NCBI GenBank assembly: GCA_964007475.1
Contig: OZ023274.1
Span: forward strand, 87,191,936 to 87,255,935
DNA length: 64,000 nucleotides
Direction of reading: 5' to 3'
Source of the DNA: Hybos culiciformis
Lineage: Eukaryota; Arthropoda; Insecta; Diptera; Hybotidae
Position 1 is the stretch's first letter. Every line of letters begins with the position of its first letter. Below are positions 1 to 15,474 of the stretch, one piece after another. A model generated the notes under the pieces. That model made no database searches. It saw nothing but the letters and a program-made list of their open reading frames with translations, and had not been told where the DNA came from. Made by a program: the position numbers and the translations under genes.

Positions 1-3000
1 AACTCACGTTCATTAATATATAACACAATATTTGATTTTTCTACATGAATATTTGTAATACTTGTACACTATCTATATATACCTAAAAAATATATGTATA
101 CCTAAAAAATAATAATATAACCATAACATTTCTCATTTATTTAAGTTAAATAAATTAATTCTTAAATTATATACGTTTCTTAAAATCTTGAATAAAAATT
201 CCTTTTCATCAAATTTTAACATTATAATAATAATAATAATAATAATGTAATAATTATTATATTACATTTTTATTATTTAATTGCAATTATTAATCTTTTA
301 ACTATGCGCTGCATATACTTATTTTATAAATGGCATTTTCTGACTTTTATTAGTAAAAATCACTTGTTCATAATTTAATTTACTTTATAATATTTAATTT
401 TTAAAGTGTGTATAATTAAATTAAAATTTATCATTTCATTTTATATTATTTTTTTTTTTTATAAAATAAATAATGTAATATTAAAAAATAAAAATATAAT
501 AAATGGAATTTTACCATAAACTAAAATGCTCAATTGAATGGGAAATTCAGCCAAGCATATCACATAATTTTTCATCAAAAAGTGGTTAAAAAAAATTATA
601 ATTTTTTTCAATCAAATATTTTAAAGAATAAAATTTTCTAGACTTTGTGGGGCCTAGAAACACCTACTTAAAATATTGAAATTTAAAAAATTTTTTTTTT
701 TAAATTTAAAAATTATCGTCTAGTTCAAGAAATAATAAAAAAAAAAATTGTTTTAATTAATTTTTTCATTTTATTGAACAATAATATTAAAAATAATAAA
801 ATTTTTAAAAATGGCAAAATTCTGAATCAATTATCTCAGATAAAATTATGTTTTTCTATTAATTTTTTATTTGTAATTATTTCAAATATGTAGATTTATT
901 ATAAAACGATTGGAAACTACTTTTTTAAGTATAATAATTCTGATTAATGTAAATTAATTTTTTTTTTATTAAGTATCTAAATATTATTCTTTTACTCTTT
1001 TTAAGAGTTTTCAAAAATCTCATTAAACAATATTATTCGATTCAAAATATACTCTGAAAAAAGCTCTGGGGGGTAATGTTACATTGAACAAGAGCTCTTA
1101 TTATAAAATTGTAATTACATATTTAATAATTTCAAATTTTTTTATTTTAACTTTTAACAAATCTTGAATTAAAAAAGAAATCATATTATTTTATGTTGTC
1201 TTAAAAGATAATCTTATTAAGTAGAAAAAAAATTATCACAGAATTTCATAAAGATTACTATGTGCTTAAGGTTTCTGATTACATTGTATGAGACTTGAAT
1301 GTTGGTTAGAAAAAAGACAATTTAAAAAATATGACCATAACGTGTAGATATTTGAAAAGAAATTTTGGTTTTCTAACTCGTCATTGAAAAGCCATGCAAA
1401 AAAAGAATTTATTAAAGGAATGATGTGATTCAGCTTCCATTTCTAGTTCTAAAAACAATACGCAGAAGAGTAAATAAGTTTCTATCTAAATAAAAATTAT
1501 AAGTAATTCTGTTAATGAACTTGAGAATTAGGTCAATCAAACCTACAATTTAGTTTTTCTTTTTTGCGACAAGTTATATGCTTACAATTTAAACTAAAAT
1601 AATAATTTTTTTTACATAAATATATAAGCATTGCATCATTTAGCTTGTTTTAAAACTTTTCATTCTTTTTTCTTTGAAACCATAAAAGTTTATGTATTTA
1701 TTTTCCTTATTTGAATGGGTGATTCACCCTATTATAACATTAGTACCTTGAACTCTTTTCTTCTAAAAGAGTATCATGATAACAAAGTTCGAATACGTTT
1801 TCAACATATTTTTGATTTCGTGAAATAGACTTGAAATGAAATTGTATTCGGAGTATAATAATAAATTACATTAAAATCCATAGTTCTATAAATAAGGAAA
1901 ATACTATATATCTCTTTTCAAAACTATATTCTTCTCATAATATTGACATTAAATTATATAATGTAATGAATGAAATTTTGAAAATAAATTACTAAATCAA
2001 TAAGTTTTCCTTTTTTTTTTGTTATGTTTAATAAAAATTAATTATGTAGTAGTTTTAAAAATGATTTAACGAATCATTTTAAAAGAAAATATAAAAACAA
2101 CATTAATTGGTATTGACATTCAAGAGGTCAATATAAAAATGAATTTTTTTATTTAAATTTTTTTTTTAATACACATTTTTCATTAAAACATATTTTATAT
2201 AATTACATTTATATAAATATAGATTTTAAAAAGTTTCATTAGATTTCTACTTTGAGTTATGAATTTATTATTTTATTTTCCCCATACCTTATACTTATAG
2301 GTACCTTCCAAAATAGACTAAACGGTATTGTGTATTGTGTATTGTGTTCATCATTTGTTCGTCGTTCATTTCACTCAAACACAGTTTACCTAAATATTTA
2401 ATTCCTTTAATTTTTGTTAGCTAAAAACTTTTCCGTATAATATAAGAGAGATGTTCACGCTTTGATTTTAACTTTTAACACAAATTAATTTATTTTTTTC
2501 TATTCTAAATAATTTCCATTTATTTTTTTAAGGTATGAAAAAGCATATATATGATAAAATTTCAATTTTCATCTTTATTATTTCTAATTTTATTTTATGC
2601 AATTTTAATAGTGTAATAGGTTAAATGGAAATACATATGCGGTAATTAATCATTCCATTTTCATAGAATTCAAGGATTTTTTTCAATATTTGACAGTTTG
2701 GAAAACAAATTACCCCGATTAATTTAACATAAATAAATCATGTTTAATCAATGCAAATTTAAAAAGACTTCTGACTAATCGAAATTAGTTTTTTTACAAT
2801 TCTTTTTTCTATGATGATGACGAATATAATTTAAAATGAAGTTAAGCCTTAATGATTCGTTAATTCAAATATATGTACATGATCTATCTAATATTATTAC
2901 CTTTTACAAGTTAAGCGAGCTTCTACAAATATTACTATTTATGAAAATCTGAGCCCCTATACATTAGATTTGCAAGTAAAATTTAATGCTATAATATTGA

Positions 3001-6000
3001 ATAAAAAAAAATATCAAAATATGGGTATAGCATACAATATCGTTAAAAATCCCAAAAATAATTAAATTTAAGAATAAATATGTACATACTTACCTAATGG
3101 AGCATGAAAAATTGCAATCACAATTTTTATTCTTGTACCATACATACATATGAGGAAAATACATTATAAACTTCACTTTCAAACATTAATTGCTAAACTT
3201 GCATTGCACCACCCATGTCTCAAAAAAATAAAAATAAAATAAAATAATAAACATAAAAATTCTCAAAATCATGATATTTGAAAACTGGAAATATTTAAAA
3301 AGTTGGATCATTTTCTGACTAACCCAGTTATGTCGTTTCCAATCATTTTCATTTTGTTTTGTCAAATAAAAAAAAATGTAAAAAATTTTAACCAATTTAT
3401 TGCATTTAAATTTTAGTTTTCTATTTTTTTTTTTTTTTTTTTGTATTTAGAATGTATATGAATTTGAAAAATTACTCTAATTATGTTGACGTCACAGATT
3501 ACCACATACTGCGAATTTATTTAAGTTACACACATATGGTTAATTATTAAAAAAAAAATTAGAACTATTTCTTTTTTTTTTCGTCGATAATTCTACTAAC
3601 GACAAAGTACCTTTTAATAAAAAAAAATTACAAAACCTGCATGATAATAAAAATGCAGAAAATTGCAAGCCTACAGTTAAAAAAATATATGTACCACATA
3701 TACATTTTCCAAATAATGATTTATTAATTTTAAAAATAACTTAAAACTATGATTACCATGAGATAGATTGGAATTTTAAGCATTTTTTTATTGTCCAATT
3801 ATTGTAACATATTGGTTTCAATATACAGTGTAACTATGTAGGATCGATAGTTATCTTAAGTGAGAAGAAGGAAGACTTAAGATTGCACATTATAAGCCGA
3901 TATAAACTAGAACTCTAGATGCGAAAACCATAAAACTATCCGCATGAAATTCTTGAGCGGATTTTTTTTTACAGATTTCAGTCGGATTAAAATCTTAAAG
4001 CATATAGAATCTTAAATTTGTATTATATACAATCATACTATACAAATAAGCTTTATTATTACTATTATTTTTATTTTTAAAATTATTTAAGTTTACCAAC
4101 CTTTTAACCCCTTAAAAAATCGAATTAAACCCATAATTCCAATTAAAATCAAAATTTTACTACATTTTATAATTTGTTTTTTTTTTTTTATCTCCAATTA
4201 TTTGAACAAACCAATAATAAAAATATTTTAAATTGATTTCTTACACGCAAAATTTCAATTTGAAAATAAAAAAAGAGCAAAATTTATTTTTTTGGTTTTT
4301 TCTTGGTGAATGCAAGCATTATAAACGCAATTTAAGTTCCAGTGAGCTTTTGAAATGCAGCAATAAAAAAAAAACTTTTGCGTGTATATGCAACTAATCG
4401 TGATTTTATAAAATTCTAAAATTTATAAAAAAAAAGATACAAAAAAAATGTATTTTTTTTTTTTTAATTTTTAATGATACAACAAACTTAATATATATTT
4501 GAATTAAGTTCTCAATAAATATTTTCTTTATGCTAAGAAAAATATAAGCATTCAAACAAAAAAAAAAAATATATATATATATATATATAAAATTGAAAGT
4601 CCTCGAATCAGGTCACTTCCAAGATCGTTTTTGTGTATTTTCGCAAGAAAAATTTTCACATATAATTTATATATATATTTTTTTTTTCAATATAATTATT
4701 GTACATTTTTATAAATTTATCGGAAAAACTAAAATTTTTAATAGAAAAAAAATTAAATAAATATATAATGTCTATTTTCAGTTTATAGAATTTTCATTAG
4801 ATTTAGAAATTCATTGTGAAAGAAAACAAAAACTTTGTGAAAAATTTAAAAATTTAAATATTTAAACAATATACATTATTGACTATTTATTTTAAATTTT
4901 AAACCCATATACTAAAATGTTGCATTCATAATTCTATTATCGTGCTAATATCATTATTAGAATACATTAATTACGTGATTATAGGCTCAAGCTATCAATC
5001 ATTTTAAATGAAATATTAAAAATTATATTATGTATTTAAAAAAACATCGTTATAATTTCTGAATTTATATGTGTTATGTTTAATTAATGCTGTAATAATT
5101 ATATTTATAATAAATAATAATAAAAAAAAACAATATTGAATATTATAATTTTATAAAAATATTTTTCTCTTATTTTTTTTTTTTAATATTAAAAACATAA
5201 AATTATGCAAAATGAATCGATTGGCCCTGAATTATTTAATAATAATAATTCTGTATATGTACTTTTAAATATACATACATTATGTTGACATAATAAAAAT
5301 TTTCGTTACACAAAATATTACGTACGTTTTACATGATGCATTTATTATTTTTGATGTCCGCGAAATTTCTCATATTTTCTTTCTTTTATTTGCTATGCCA
5401 TTCTCGTTATTGTGCAATAATGGTAATAAAAATTTGTAAACAGAATTATTTCTTAAAAATGAAAGCGTGCATAACAGCGAAGCGAGGATATTGACTTTTT
5501 TTTTAGAGAATGAATGTTAATTTTTGTTACATGTGTGTGGGTTTTATATTAATTTGATTTTTTTTATAACCCATCTCTATATTTTTTATGTAATTGTTGA
5601 AAACAAGAACTTATATAATATGTAGTGTGCTTGTTGATTATATCGTTTCATATCTAAAAAACATAGATTTAATTTTTGTCACAAGATTAATTATTGAGCT
5701 ACATTTATTTGTTACTAAAGCAATATTTTTATGTTTGACTAAGGAGTGAAAGATATGGAATGAAAACCTAAATACTCAACTTGTGCAGATAAAATCATCA
5801 CAAATTAAATATTCCATATTAAATTATTAAATGCAAATAATATATTCATATTTAACTTGATTAAGTTGGAAATTTATTCTGTACCGCATCATCATCGTTT
5901 ATGAAATTTCAGGATAGGAAGTATGAAAATGTGTATTTTTATATTTGAATGCTTTTAATAATAAAATGTATATGATGTGGTTATATTATATATGCTGAGC

Positions 6001-9000
6001 ATATATTTAGTTGAAAAAAGGTGTCTTTAATCTTTCCGTTTTCATGTAACTTTTATAAATGGCATTGAATAACTCTTTAAAACATATCTGGATTTAATAA
6101 AATGCTATCACTATAAAATTAATTATATTTTCTAAGAAGGGGAACCACCCAAGAAAAAAAAATTAATTTAATTTGCAAAAAAAAAAAAAAAAATTCTTGT
6201 CCTTGGAAATTTTTGGTTAAAAAAAAAATTAAAAACATAAATTTCATTTATATATCAAATATTCAAAATACCAGACTTTTTTTTGTCACGAGATTAATGA
6301 TCGAGTTTCATTTATAGGTTAGTGAGTGTAGTGTAGTGTAAATATTTAAAAAAAAAATTATTATTCACAATCAGGTTTATTTTATTCTTTTTAGCATCAT
6401 AAAGACTTTTTAAGAAAGTATTATTCACATTATATTGTATATATTTTTAACTCCACACAAATAAAATTATTTTTTGAATAAACGTAATTATTGAAATAGG
6501 AGAGTTCAACAAATCAAAGAAAATAAATTATTTTGTCCACTAATAATGTTAGAAGTAAGTAACAACTATAAGATTCTGTAGCTTTTGAAAGCATATGGTT
6601 TTAAATTTTTGTGTTTTTTTTGTACTTGTTACCGCTTGGTTAAAAAGAAATAAGGAATGTTCAAAAACTATACTGAAATTTTTTGTATAGAAATCGTACC
6701 ATTAGCATTAAATTAAATACTATTTTATTAGAATACATATATAATTGTACAATTACATCAAATTTTCACATTACATGGGATGAAATGTGTAGTAAAAGTA
6801 ACTAGTATAAAAATCAACAGAATGTTAAATTTTATTTTTGTCTGCCGAAGTTTTGATTATACAATTTCTACATTCCATAAATATTAGTACTACGCGAAAC
6901 TTTCTTCCAATATAAAGGTATATGTACATATTTTTGGTAAATAATTTTATGCCTATATAACAACTTCAATACATATTGTTAAATTCTTGATAATTAACAT
7001 AAAAAATCACTGGAAAAATCAGATAAACCGTGCTACAATTTAACAACTTGTACATTTTACAATGAAAAAGACAATTATTATCGAAATTTATTAAGGCCAA
7101 TTTTAGAATAACTCTATAGTAAATCTTTGTTAAAAATTATCATTAAACATTATATTATATTATTGAATTAATGTTTGTGAATAATAATTTAAAATTTTAA
7201 CCACCTATATTTTTAAAATTAAAAAATAGATATGTCGTGATATTTCAAATTTAAATATTTGTTTTTGCGAATTTTAATCACTTGAAGTTGTATAGGACAA
7301 CTAGTTGTACAATAGACAAGAGTTTTCTTTACTGTATTTTGTTCTGAAATATTAACATATTACTTATTATAAAAGTATTATATTGAATTAAATTTACATT
7401 CCCAAAGCAGTTTCGGATAAAAAAAAATTATTTCATTTTTAGTATTCAATCAAATAAAAAATAGATCACTTTTAATTTATTTTTGTATATGTCAAAAAAA
7501 TGAAATTATACAATATACATATCTACCAATCCCAATTTTCTTAATGATAATGATTGAAAATAAAATTATAATGTAACTATATTCCAGCAAAATTTGTTTT
7601 CTATTTTATTTTTTAATTCAATAAAATAGCCAAAAATTAAAATATATTAATAATTATAAAGAACAATGTTCATATAAATTAATATATACAGTAAATATAC
7701 TATAAAGATATTAAGATAGTAAATGCTGGAGAGAGGATCAAAAATATGATATGTTGTTCAATTCACAAAATATTTGTCGTAAACCGCCAACTTACCCAAG
7801 TTAATAATATAATAAAAAAAAGCATGATTTTCATAAAAAAGAATTAATCCAATAATTTGAATCAGATCGGTTGATATTAATTATATTATATTTGTTAAAA
7901 GGTTAATAATAAAATATTTAAAATATTGTATTTTTGAATATTGAAACAATATTAAGCCGTTAAAAATCAATAATCAGAATTAATACACTTGATATTTAAA
8001 AATTTTTGCAAAGGCATATAGCCTTTATTATTTAAGATTTTTAACATAATCTTATAACAATAATTTATTTATCATTGAAAATTATATTTTTTTATGATAA
8101 AAAAAAACATGCCTAAAGGTGCAAATATTTATTTTTTCATTTATATATATAATTATACAAACATAAATTAGAAATAAAGTTCAAACAATTTTATTTAATG
8201 AGTCTTTTAAAATCAAATTATTTATTATATCGAATTTATATCTGAATTCTATCTGATGCAGATTTCAAACTCGCGATGCAATCAATTCGTTTAATCTAAA
8301 CTGAACTTCGTCTTCTGTCAATTGTATATATACGACCTTACCGTTTTTCGTACTAAAAAAACTATGCTCATGTAAAAACGGAAAGTTATGATGTATATTT
8401 GATCACATGTTAATTTTAGAGTTAATAGTTGCTCACAAATAATGCAAATTTAATTATTTAATTTTTTTATGTGTATATAGTAGTCATTTTTATTGTATCT
8501 TAATTAAATGCAAATTATAAAATTGATAAAAGAAAATTATCTAGTTTAGCGAAAATTTTATTTCGTTTTTGCTTGCCATTTAATTCGCAGCTATATATTT
8601 TCTATAAATTAAACTTTTAAAGTTTAATAATATAAGTAAATTGTTGATATTTAATTTTTGCCAACATATTTTCTTTATACATTTATAACTTTCTATGTAT
8701 ATAGAATGTTTATTTAAAGCTTATGGCTGTACTAAAAATATGGGAAGTTTTCATTATACTTATTATTGACCTAATTTGATAAGACTTTATAAATTTTACA
8801 ATGAAATTGTTAACAATTTTATTTTTGTTTTAATATTTTAATTTTTATAAGAATAAAAAAATTGTTTATTTTCCGATAAAATGCTTCTTTAAGTATAAGT
8901 TTCTCAAGCAATAAACAAAATTCTAATCCTCACTAAATGTTTCAGTTGAGAATATTATTGAGTATGAATTGTAAAAATTACGCTTTAAAGTGCATAGTTA

Positions 9001-12000
9001 ATGTAATCAATATGTTTTGCTCAAAAGTTTATAACAACCTTCAGACTTAAAAAATGATCTAAAATTAATTCAGTTGTAGTTAGATCAAAGCCAGATATGT
9101 ATTATATGTATATGGTTTGGATAGACTATGGGTTATGGCTATTCGAAAATTAAAGTTTTTTTCTAGCATAATATAATCATTAATATTAGTTCGACATTCT
9201 ATTATAATGAATTTGTTATCATTATTTTTGAAACGAAAAATCAACAAAATTATAGTTCGATTAATTAAAATCAATCAAGTGTACCGTCAGGGACATTACA
9301 AAGTACATATTTAATTCTAAAACGGTACAAAATTAACTTGAACTTGATCAAATCTTAAACTATCCGGAAACAAATTCTGTCTTAATTACATACATATAAT
9401 ACATGTACTTGCAATGCAATTTTAGAAATTTTCAAATGCAATTTTGTATTGAAAAAAAAACTAGAATTTGCATTTGATATGATTATTTTTTATTTTACTT
9501 TATAATTCAATTGAACTATATTCAATTGTTATAAAAACCATTTGAACAATTTTAATTAGCATGAAAATAATACAATATATTAAGCATGTATTATATATTA
9601 GTATTCATTAGTACATTCATCAACCATATATTCACTATGCCAATAGTGTCAGATATAGATTTAATTGCTTATGTTTTTTTAGTTTTCTTAAGTTCCTGTT
9701 GAAAAGTTAATAACATCTCACATAGTTTAAGACTCATTTCAAACCCAACTAGAACTTTGAAAATAAAAGTAAGTTAATTACATTAAGTACAAAAAGAAGT
9801 CTCTTTATACATCAATCTCTATATAATTACTCTGTCAAAACTTATTATATCTCTACAATTTTAGAATATTATCTTTAAATTGAATTAAGTAGTGTTTGGG
9901 TTACTTCAAATCAAAATTGTATATAGTAGCTTCATTTTATTGTATTTTAATCATTTTATACAATATTTTCATTCAATTGAAAAAATTTTCAAGTTCATTT
10001 TAGAACAATAAAAAATATATAATATGGGAAACTAAGAATAGTTTTATATTTATAGTAAATAAGGAGTTTAGAAAGCAAATAATTATGTGAAATGATAAAA
10101 ATAATTACAATAGCAAAAACTACAAGTTCTTTAACAAGAAAATAGCATAATACAATATTTTTATGAATTATATACAAATTTTTATGCAATCCGGTATGTT
10201 ATATATGATGTTACATTATTTTTTTGTGTATGCAAAACACATTTACAATTTACAAATATAGGTTATCTCAATCTAAATTATATTATTGAGTGTAACAAAT
10301 TTGTAAAGTCTATGGGATTTCCCTGTATTATTGCTGCAATCAATAAAATATCCGGAATAAGTGAATAATTACAGAGAGTATAAAATAAAAAAATGTAAAC
10401 CTTAATTTAAAACTTTTTTTGCAATTTATTCGTTTTTGTTTTGTACAATTCTAACTTAAATTGATTGAAACTTTCCTATATTAGATTTAAAGAAAATTCT
10501 GATAAGCTGTAATTGCCTTTTTATAAATGAATCAAATAATAAGCTCAAGTACACTATACAAATAACATAAATATGTTATTAATTGCATAATAATGTAATT
10601 AATAAAATGATTTCACATATTATTTTGTTTTGATCAAATTTGATTTTAGCTTATCGTTTTTTACAAAGTACGCTTTATAGTTTTTTAAGTCTATCGCAAG
10701 AAGAAATTATTTTCATATAATGTACTTATTGTTAATTTTTGCACTAGTTGTCCTAGTTCTTATAGTCTCTATGCTCTCCTATGTACATTTTTTATTATTT
10801 TATATAAACTTAAATTATGATATTATGGTGCTAATTTAAGTCTAACACGATTTACATTTTAAGGTGAAACATAATCGAACTCTAGAATAAGTCTTTTCTT
10901 ATTTAAAAGACTTTCAAAAGTATGGAATTTCTGGGAAAAAAGCATAGTTTTGTGAAATATTAATTTTTTCTGGTATTAACAACTTATTTATAGGTATCTT
11001 TTAACGACTTTCGAAAGCTAAACGAATTAATGTATAAAAATGCCAAAATAATGGGAAGCATACTTTAATGGCTCACTGTTAGTACATAAATTAATGTACT
11101 TTATGTATATACTATATCTGTATGTAAAGATAAATTGACAAAATTTAATTAGGCGGCGGGGTCTGGACAATTTTTATTTTTTGATCCTTTTTGGTAAACT
11201 AAACTTAAGATTTGTGTTCCTTAAAAGAATTGAAATAGTAATTTTATTAGATGCAATATATTTTAATTGAAATTCATATTTTTAAAAATAAATTATTTTC
11301 ATTGTTTACATAAAATTTACTTCCGCTGGCTGAAGTTTTTCCCTGCTGCTGCCGTCACCGTTACAAATCCTTCATTATTGTTGTCTGAAAAAGCTGTTGA
11401 CTTTTTAAGTTTTAATTTTTTATTTTTTTTTCCAATGGGGAAGTATAACATTTTTTTGTGCATATTTTAGTAATTTAATAAGCTTTTTTACAATAAATAC
11501 AGAATAATATGTAAATAAATATAGTAGATGGAAAAATTATTATTTTTATTTTATATATTTACAGTAAAGTCGTGAATATCATTTAATATTAATTTATTGT
11601 TGTGATTATCATTTTATTATTTATATTGCAAATTATTTAAAAACTTACAAAAAAGGAGATATTAAAAACAACATAAATTCTAAATAATATTCTGTTCGAT
11701 TGAAACTATTTTTATTTATAGAAAGTTTTTGCATAAAGCTTGACTCACAAATTACAATTTATTATTAAATTCACATAATTTTATACAAGGCCAAGGTTGA
11801 ATATAAAGCTTTTATTAATTTTTTTTTTTGTAGTAATTTTAGGTCTGAAATTGCTATTAATTAATATTGCAAACAAATTATATCGATACAAAATTTAGAA
11901 TTAGATGAAAATTCAAAGGATTTCTATTTGTAGAAAATTTTTATTGTATAAAGGACTAAAGAGGATAATTTCAGATGTGTACTTAAAATTAAAGGGATTT

Positions 12001-15000
12001 AAAATTTAAAAAAAAAATCACTTTTTGTCATTGACAATATTTAAAGTATAGTTAAAATTAATAAAATAGTAATAAATAATTCGGAAGTAAATATAAATCA
12101 CATGATTAATTGAATCAAATACAATGACATATGTTTTTAATCACATGTAATTGTTATTTAATCAAAATATTAAAAAAATAAAATAAAACCAGAACTGTGG
12201 ATGGGTTCAATGCTGGTCATTTGGTAAAAAAAATAAACAAAAATTATTTTATATTTTAAGCTCATAATGTTTATTTTATTTAACAATAAATTAATTTAAG
12301 AAGAAATATAAAAATTATTAGAAACATAAAACCTTTATAAGTTTTGTTGAAAAACCTTGGCATTCAACTTGATTTTGTTATATTCAAAGCACGTTTTAAC
12401 CACAAATTTTATGGTTTGTATATAGCCATTTATTATTTCGAATTTGTTGCATGGATGTCTTAATAGAATTTATTCTTTTCGTATACTAAGTGTGTTTTTG
12501 ATATTTAGACATAAATATACTTAATTTTTCAATTGCATATGCTCCTAGCTTCAAAAAATGGCAAAAGATATTTTTGTTATCAAATTGGTATATTTGCGAA
12601 TCAAACCTACTTAAAATAAAAATCCATTTTCACATGATAAATTCATTTACCACACTCTAAACGTAGTCTAAATTTAGAATCGATAAAAGTTTCATGTATG
12701 TCGATATGTATTTTAAAATTTATATAGATTTTGGAATTATTTAAAATTTTTGTTTTAAACACAAATCTATGTTACATTACATAGGTTCTATTGATCAGTT
12801 AATTACAACTTATTCAAAAGGAAATTCTGACTTTCGTAAGAGTTTAGAAATATTATTACATGCCTTTTTGAATATTAAGAAGTCTCATACAAAATAACAT
12901 AATGTACAAGCTGGCCGATACCTTCTACCCATACTAACTACGAGTATGTACATAATAAGTTTAATTTACAATATATATATTATATTATTAATTACAAGTA
13001 CCTATTTGAAACAAATTTTGATTGATAGCAAGACATAATTCATATTTAGAAATGCCGGTTTTAAATAATTTTTAAATAAAATGTAATCATTTGTGGTTTA
13101 TGAGGGTACGAAAGATAATTAAAAATTTAATTTATGATTTGTAATTTTTTTTTTTTTGTTAATAAAGAAGTGTTATGTTTGGGTGTTAAATTGTTTATGC
13201 TCTTAACGTGACTATGCGAAATAAAAGTTTTTTTTATTTTTGAAGATTTTTGCAGATATTATTTGCAAACTTCCGCTTTGTTAAAAGATTGAAATAAATT
13301 TGCGGAAGGAAAGTAAAAAAAAAATTTTTTTGATTTTTTTCTCAATTAAACAAAAAAGGTAATAATCTTTATTTGAGCGCAAAAATTTATTGACAAAATA
13401 ATAATAAATGTGATGATAGACAACTTATATTCTATAATATAAAAAATACATATAATAGATTCATTAAAAATATTGTTTACCTTGGTTTATTTTTATTATT
13501 ATTATTATTATTAAACTAAGTATTTTGTAGAATTTTTAATTGATTTTTAGCTTTTTTTATTTTTGTTTTTAAATGGAAGTTTTAAAGTTCTACAGAATTT
13601 TTTCTAAGTGAAAAACATGAGTAACTTACTTAACAAGGAACTAATTAGGACCTTGGAAATTCGATTTAATATTCAGATATCAAATGAAATTAATTTAATG
13701 TAGAAAAAAAAAATTCCGATTTATTCTGGTGACATTAAGTTTTGATTAAATATATACTTTGCTTTATGAATGAGGGTCATTTTGTTAATAAAACTTAAGC
13801 TTTTGTATAAATATATTAATATCTAATTTTTCCTGAACTTTAATCTTAGAACAAAATTCTATTATGACATATTAAAAGCCCTCGGTTATTTTGTGGGCCA
13901 CCAAAATGTAAATAACACATTTTTAAACATGTAAAATTTTATTCATAAATTAGATATGCAAAATCAATAAAATTTTCACAATGTTATTATTAATAAAAAA
14001 AAATTTGTAAATTATATTAAAAAGAAATGCAGAATATTCTTATTTAAAATATAGCTATTAAAATAAACATAAATTTGATTGTACCAAAATTCTATGGGTG
14101 TTTTTAGTCAGCTAGAAAAATAAAAAAAATATCAAAATAACATGTTAATTTGCAAAGTATGTGCATTAAAGGTGTCAAATTACTGACAGTTTTAACAAAA
14201 GATAATAATTACAAATTGAAATGTGGGCTATATGTGATGATGTGTATAATTATGTATAATTAAGTTACACATAATGATGATTTAATAAACACTAAATTAT
14301 TTTACATTTTTCCAAATATAGAATCGATATAATATAATGTTGTAGAAAAATACTTGAGAGATTATTGTTTAATTTAATGTTAAAATACAATATGACTTTA
14401 TTATATACACACACTTAATATACATAATTTTTATAAAATTATCTAAATCTTAACTCTTAAACTAAACTGAATGTTATGAATATTATTAAAATTCAATAAG
14501 TTTTAAATTGCCTCTAAAAATGATCAAAATTTTAATAACTTTTGAGCAACATTATCATCGTTACTGTTCTTGATTCAAATATTACTTTTACCTTTTCAAA
14601 TTATATTAATTCTTTATTAATAAACGTCCTTAAAATTTTACATTATATAAATATTTTGAGTTAATTTTAGAAATTTTAATTTAACCGGTCCAAATTAACA
14701 TCAAAAATTCTTATTTTAAATTGCGTAAATTCTAGTCAGGACATTTTTGATATAATTTTTAATTTTTTTGAGACAATAAGTTCTTGTTCGTATGTTCGTA
14801 TATCTGTAATTTTTTTTCTTTATATAATTTCCCTCTAAAAAAATATAAAAGTTAAATTCTATATTCTTTATCAATTTTGCTTTTTACATATAACTTCTAC
14901 TTATGTATGAAGCTCTTGGGGTTAGATAAATTATTTCTTTAAAATCATAATAATTTTTTTTAACAACATTGACCTACTAAATAATAAATTAATGTAAGAA

Positions 15001-15428
15001 TTAAGAGGCAAAAAAAAAATATATGTATCTCTTAATTTTTTTTTTCAAAAATTAAATATTCTAAAATAATTATAATTTCTTGATATTTATTTAGAAAAAT
15101 AATAATTCCATACAATGTTACACTTTGTTGCTCAAGTAAATATTAGTTTTTGGTCAGTTTTCTCAAAATAACCAACTTATCAATGTCATTGAAGGAAAAC
15201 TGGATGATTTAATAATAAAGTCATTGAAATATAAGTAAAATAAATATGTGGAAAAAAAATTAATTATTTTGCATTTGCCCACATCTTAAATTTTTACACA
15301 AAATTTATACTTAGATATTAAAATTGTTTTTAAGAAAATCTATATTCAAATAAGGAAATTTAGAATATAAGTTTTGTATATTAATGCAATTATTTTATTA
15401 AAGCCATATATATATATATATATGTATA

Positions 15429-15474
<46 letters not shown>

